From Candidatus Roizmanbacteria bacterium CG_4_10_14_0_2_um_filter_36_35 (GTDB lineage Bacteria; Patescibacteriota; Microgenomatia; UBA1406; GWC2-37-13): 5,983 bases of DNA. Position 1 is the first letter of the stretch; the number at the start of each line of letters is the position of its first letter. The notes below the pieces were generated by a model. The model saw only the letters and a list, made by a program, of their open reading frames with translations, did not search any database and was not told the origin of the DNA. A program made the position numbers and the translations under genes. Where the stretch lies: assembly GCA_002792355.1 (NCBI GenBank), contig PFOE01000065.1, positions 1 through 5,983 of the forward strand, read 5' to 3'. Of this stretch, positions 5,714 through 5,983 are shown piece by piece.

Positions 5714-5983
5714 ATGACGGATATCGGACCCACATCAGAACTTCCAAAACCTGTAGCACAGGTCAACGACGCAGAAAAACTAAAATTATTTAAAAAAGCA
5801 GTCACAAATCTTTATGGTGAAAAAAAATTACCTCCTTTTAAAAGCAAAGGTCCGAAACTTGAAGGATTAAAAAAAATCGCCGAGTGGAGAGAGTCTGATG
5901 AAATCAAAAATATGGGAGAGGGGGCGACTTTAAGACAAGGGTTGGAGGCTGATAAGGTAAGAAAACCAGAACCAATACCAGAA
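5714..5983 (+). CDS. N-terminal part of an unknown protein, at least 90 aa, cut by the window end
   Basis: An open frame runs from ATG 5714 to the last base without a stop. It begins MTDIGPTSELPKPVAQVNDA, a Pro-containing, probably disordered N-terminus like those of its neighbours. It continues as Lys/Glu-rich, probably helical sequence (KLKLFKKAVTNLYGEKKLPP, then GLKKIAEWRESDEIKNMGEG) and reaches another Pro-containing stretch at the edge. No known domain or signal peptide is visible. Its composition matches the other genes here. The promoter with a perfect TTGACA box directly upstream supports it as a real gene. There is no Shine-Dalgarno motif; the ten bases ending in the start codon are AATTATTATG, the same as at the gene starting at 1882. 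It diverges from the 753-aa gene, so the two may be co-regulated. Confidence 0.75.
   Translation, partial: MTDIGPTSELPKPVAQVNDAEKLKLFKKAVTNLYGEKKLPPFKSKGPKLEGLKKIAEWRESDEIKNMGEGATLRQGLEADKVRKPEPIPE

Noticed and set aside
5623..5805. 60-aa open frame on the - strand across the divergent intergenic region
   Set aside because: It overlaps the start of the gene at 5714 in antisense and runs through both promoters. The + strand gene has a better promoter and neighbour-like composition.
1..5983. CRISPR array, tRNA or rRNA gene, transposase or terminal inverted repeats
   Set aside because: No spaced repeat array, tRNA-like cloverleaf, rRNA sequence or transposase motif was seen on either strand. 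The only repeats are the two in-frame tandem ones and the promoter dyads.

Overview
The window is AT-rich bacterial DNA carrying five protein-coding genes and no recognisable RNA gene, transposon or CRISPR array. Three features suggest a Candidate Phyla Radiation (Patescibacteria)-type genome: very compact packing, proteins rich in Lys, Glu and Gln with few recognisable domains, and starts that lack Shine-Dalgarno sequences. This assignment is an inference, because the window holds no marker gene. About 1,900 codons are read with no in-frame TGA, and the four visible stops are TAA, TAA, TAG and TAA. The standard bacterial code therefore fits, and TGA recoding of the SR1/Gracilibacteria kind is not indicated.

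Layout: positions 1-49 are an AT-rich leader. Positions 50-3305 hold a head-to-tail, probably co-transcribed trio on the + strand: a 608-aa protein with an HD metal-dependent phosphohydrolase core, a 149-aa helical protein of unknown function 5 bp downstream, and a 317-aa protein with one C-terminal hydrophobic segment 20 bp further on. A convergent 753-aa gene on the - strand (3316-5577) ends only 10 bp from the trio. A 136-bp divergent intergenic region (5578-5713) follows. Then comes the first 90 codons of a + strand gene that runs off the window.

The divergent region is the most information-dense stretch. The - strand gene has two candidate promoters, and the + strand gene has one with a perfect TTGACA box. 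The outward-facing -35 boxes form a perfect 7-bp inverted repeat. A separate 12-bp inverted repeat (11/12 matching) flanks the proximal -10 box of the - strand gene, as an operator would. The same repeat could also fold as a hairpin in the leader of the longer transcript.

Only the HD protein has an assignable biochemical core. The other four proteins are not recognised, and no known pathway can be named. The working picture is an HD phosphohydrolase encoded with a small helical protein and a predicted tail-anchored membrane protein, facing a large helical soluble protein with its own regulated promoter. Whether these genes form one system cannot be told from this window alone.
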